Below, piece by piece: positions 62,903 through 64,000 of a stretch of 64,000 nucleotides of DNA. The notes beneath the pieces are model-generated. The model searched no databases. It was not told the DNA's origin and saw only the letters and a program-made list of their open reading frames with translations. A program made the translations under genes and the position numbers. The DNA comes from Rhodanobacter humi (lineage in GTDB: Bacteria > Pseudomonadota > Gammaproteobacteria > Xanthomonadales > Rhodanobacteraceae): contig NZ_JBGBPY010000001.1 of assembly GCF_041107455.1 (NCBI RefSeq), positions 2,976,001-3,040,000 on the forward strand, read 5' to 3'. The first letter of the stretch is position 1. The number at the start of each line of letters is the position of its first letter.

Positions 62903-63006
62903 GCTCCCCTCTCCCTCCGGGAGAGGGGCCGGGGGAGAGGGTACGGGCTGGCCTCAGTGCCGAAAGCGCCCTCTCCCCCAACCCCTCTCCCGAAGGGAGA
63001 GGGGAG
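62903..63006. repeat. Inverted-repeat block before permease A4
   Basis: CCCCTCTCCCTCCGGGAGAGGGG, GGGGGAGAGGGTACGGGC and CCCTCTCCCCCAACCCCTCTCCCGAAGGGAGAGGGG. It repeats the pattern at the other pair junctions. Confidence 0.85.
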
Positions 63007-63026
63007 TGCAATCAGGGAGGCATGAC

Positions 63027-64000
63027 ATGTTCGGCTATTACCTCGATCTCGCCTTGCACAGCCTGAAGCGCAACAAGGCGCTCACCGCCCTGATGGTGCT
63101 GGCGATCGCGCTGGGCATCGGTGCGTCGATGACCACGCTCACCGTGCTGCACGTGCTGTCCGGCGACCCGCTGCCGGGGCGCAGCGGCACGCTGTATTAC
63201 CCGCAGATCGATCCGCGCGACAACGGCGGCTTGCTGCCGGGCAAGGAGCCGCCGGAGCAGCTCACTTACATCGACGGCCTCAACCTGCTGCATGCGAAGC
63301 GGGCGGATCGCCAGGCGCTGATGACCGGCGGTGCGGTGCCGATCCAGCCCGACTCGGCCGAGCTCGATCCGTTCTACGTGGAGGCGCGCTACACCACCGC
63401 CGACTTCTTCCCGATGTTCGGCACGCGCTTCCGCTACGGCCAGGGCTGGAACGCGGCGGACGACGAGGCGAAGGCGCGCGAAGTGGTGATCAACAGCGAG
63501 CTGAACGAACGCCTGTTCGGGGGCGCCAACAGCGTGGGTCGCACGCTGCGCATCGGGGACACCACGTTCCGCATCGCGGGCGTGCTCGACGACTGGGCGC
63601 CCAGTCCGCACTTCTACGATCTCAACACCGGTTCGTACGGCTACGCGGAACAAGTGTTCATGCCGCTGCTGACCGCGCTGGACCTGCACATGGATCACAA
63701 CGGTTCCACCGACTGCTGGGGCAACGGCGCTGGCGGCGCGGGCCATATCTATCCGGCGGCAAGTTGCGTGTGGATGCAGTTCTGGGTGCAGCTGGATACC
63801 CCGGCCAAGGCGGCTGAGTACCAGGAATTCCTGATCCATTACTCGGAGCAGCAGAAGGCGCTGGGGCGTTTCGTGAAGGCGCCGAACGTGCGCCTGCGCA
63901 ACGTGATGCAGTGGCTTTCCTACGAAATGGTGGTGCCCGACGACGTGCGCCTGCAGACCGGGCTGGCGTTCGGCTTCCTGCTGGTGTGCCTGGTCAACAC
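63027..64000 (+). CDS. FtsX/MacB-like permease, type A (pair 4), cut by window end
   Basis: The first 324 codons are present; the frame is open to the right edge. It starts MFGYYLDLALHSLKRNKALTALMVLAIALGIGASMTTLTVLHVLSGDPLPGRSG, close to A3. The periplasmic Cys pair is in TDCWGN and ASCVWMQFW. The last residues (DDVRLQTGLAFGFLLVCLVN) begin the second membrane span. A type B partner is expected just outside the window. CAGGGAGG precedes the start. Confidence 0.92.
   Translation, partial: MFGYYLDLALHSLKRNKALTALMVLAIALGIGASMTTLTVLHVLSGDPLPGRSGTLYYPQIDPRDNGGLLPGKEPPEQLTYIDGLNLLHAKRADRQALMTGGAVPIQPDSAELDPFYVEARYTTADFFPMFGTRFRYGQGWNAADDEAKAREVVINSELNERLFGGANSVGRTLRIGDTTFRIAGVLDDWAPSPHFYDLNTGSYGYAEQVFMPLLTALDLHMDHNGSTDCWGNGAGGAGHIYPAASCVWMQFWVQLDTPAKAAEYQEFLIHYSEQQKALGRFVKAPNVRLRNVMQWLSYEMVVPDDVRLQTGLAFGFLLVCLVN

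Overview
The window is about 67% GC and reads as a chromosomal segment of a gammaproteobacterium of the order Xanthomonadales, most likely family Rhodanobacteraceae (Rhodanobacter/Dyella-like). This rests on the S10-spc-alpha ribosomal cluster without rpmJ, a class II DAHP synthase, the rng-yhdP-tldD and ribH-nusB-thiL-pgpA gene orders, and the recurrent intergenic inverted repeats built on CCTCTCCC/GGGAGAGG. The assignment is by recognition only; no database search was possible. No rRNA, tRNA, phage, insertion sequence or CRISPR array was seen.

Region 1 (1-12770) is the ribosomal block: the end of rplD, then rplW to rpsQ, rplN to secY, and rpsM-rpsK-rpsD-rpoA-rplQ, closed by a strong intrinsic terminator. 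Three short GC stem-loops sit before rplR, rpsK and rplQ, and a good sigma-70-like promoter lies in the wide gap before rpsH.

Region 2 (12855-23605) holds dsbB overlapping a class II DAHP synthase, a membrane protein with an HELGGH motif, a secreted amidase followed by a small Cys-rich protein, a dihaem cytochrome c, a minus-strand series of response regulator, histidine kinase, Dph6-like ATPase and Mug glycosylase, and RNase G. Region 3 (23633-40465) carries yhdP, tldD, ribH-nusB, thiL and pgpA interrupted by accessory genes: a CadC-like TPR regulator, a TumE-type toxin-antitoxin pair, a GNAT enzyme and an NTF2-like secreted protein. It ends with a Tat-exported GH29 fucosidase, an aldo/keto reductase and a Fur-regulated hemP.

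Region 4 (40466-50627) is accessory: an unrecognised lower-GC gene; a tightly overlapped operon of Rieske oxygenase, amino-acid/amine permease and TMADH-like flavoprotein, probably for an N-methylated amine; and a TPR-sulfotransferase beside a TonB-dependent receptor.

Region 5 (50628-64000, continuing past the edge) is the most striking. A consensus sigma-54 promoter with an upstream TGTCC palindrome precedes a membrane-fusion adaptor, one MacB-type ATPase, one TolC-type channel and at least seven FtsX/MacB-like permeases. The permeases alternate strictly between two types, A and B. Inverted-repeat blocks precede each A gene. The layout suggests one tripartite efflux or export pump supplied with several interchangeable heterodimeric permease pairs.
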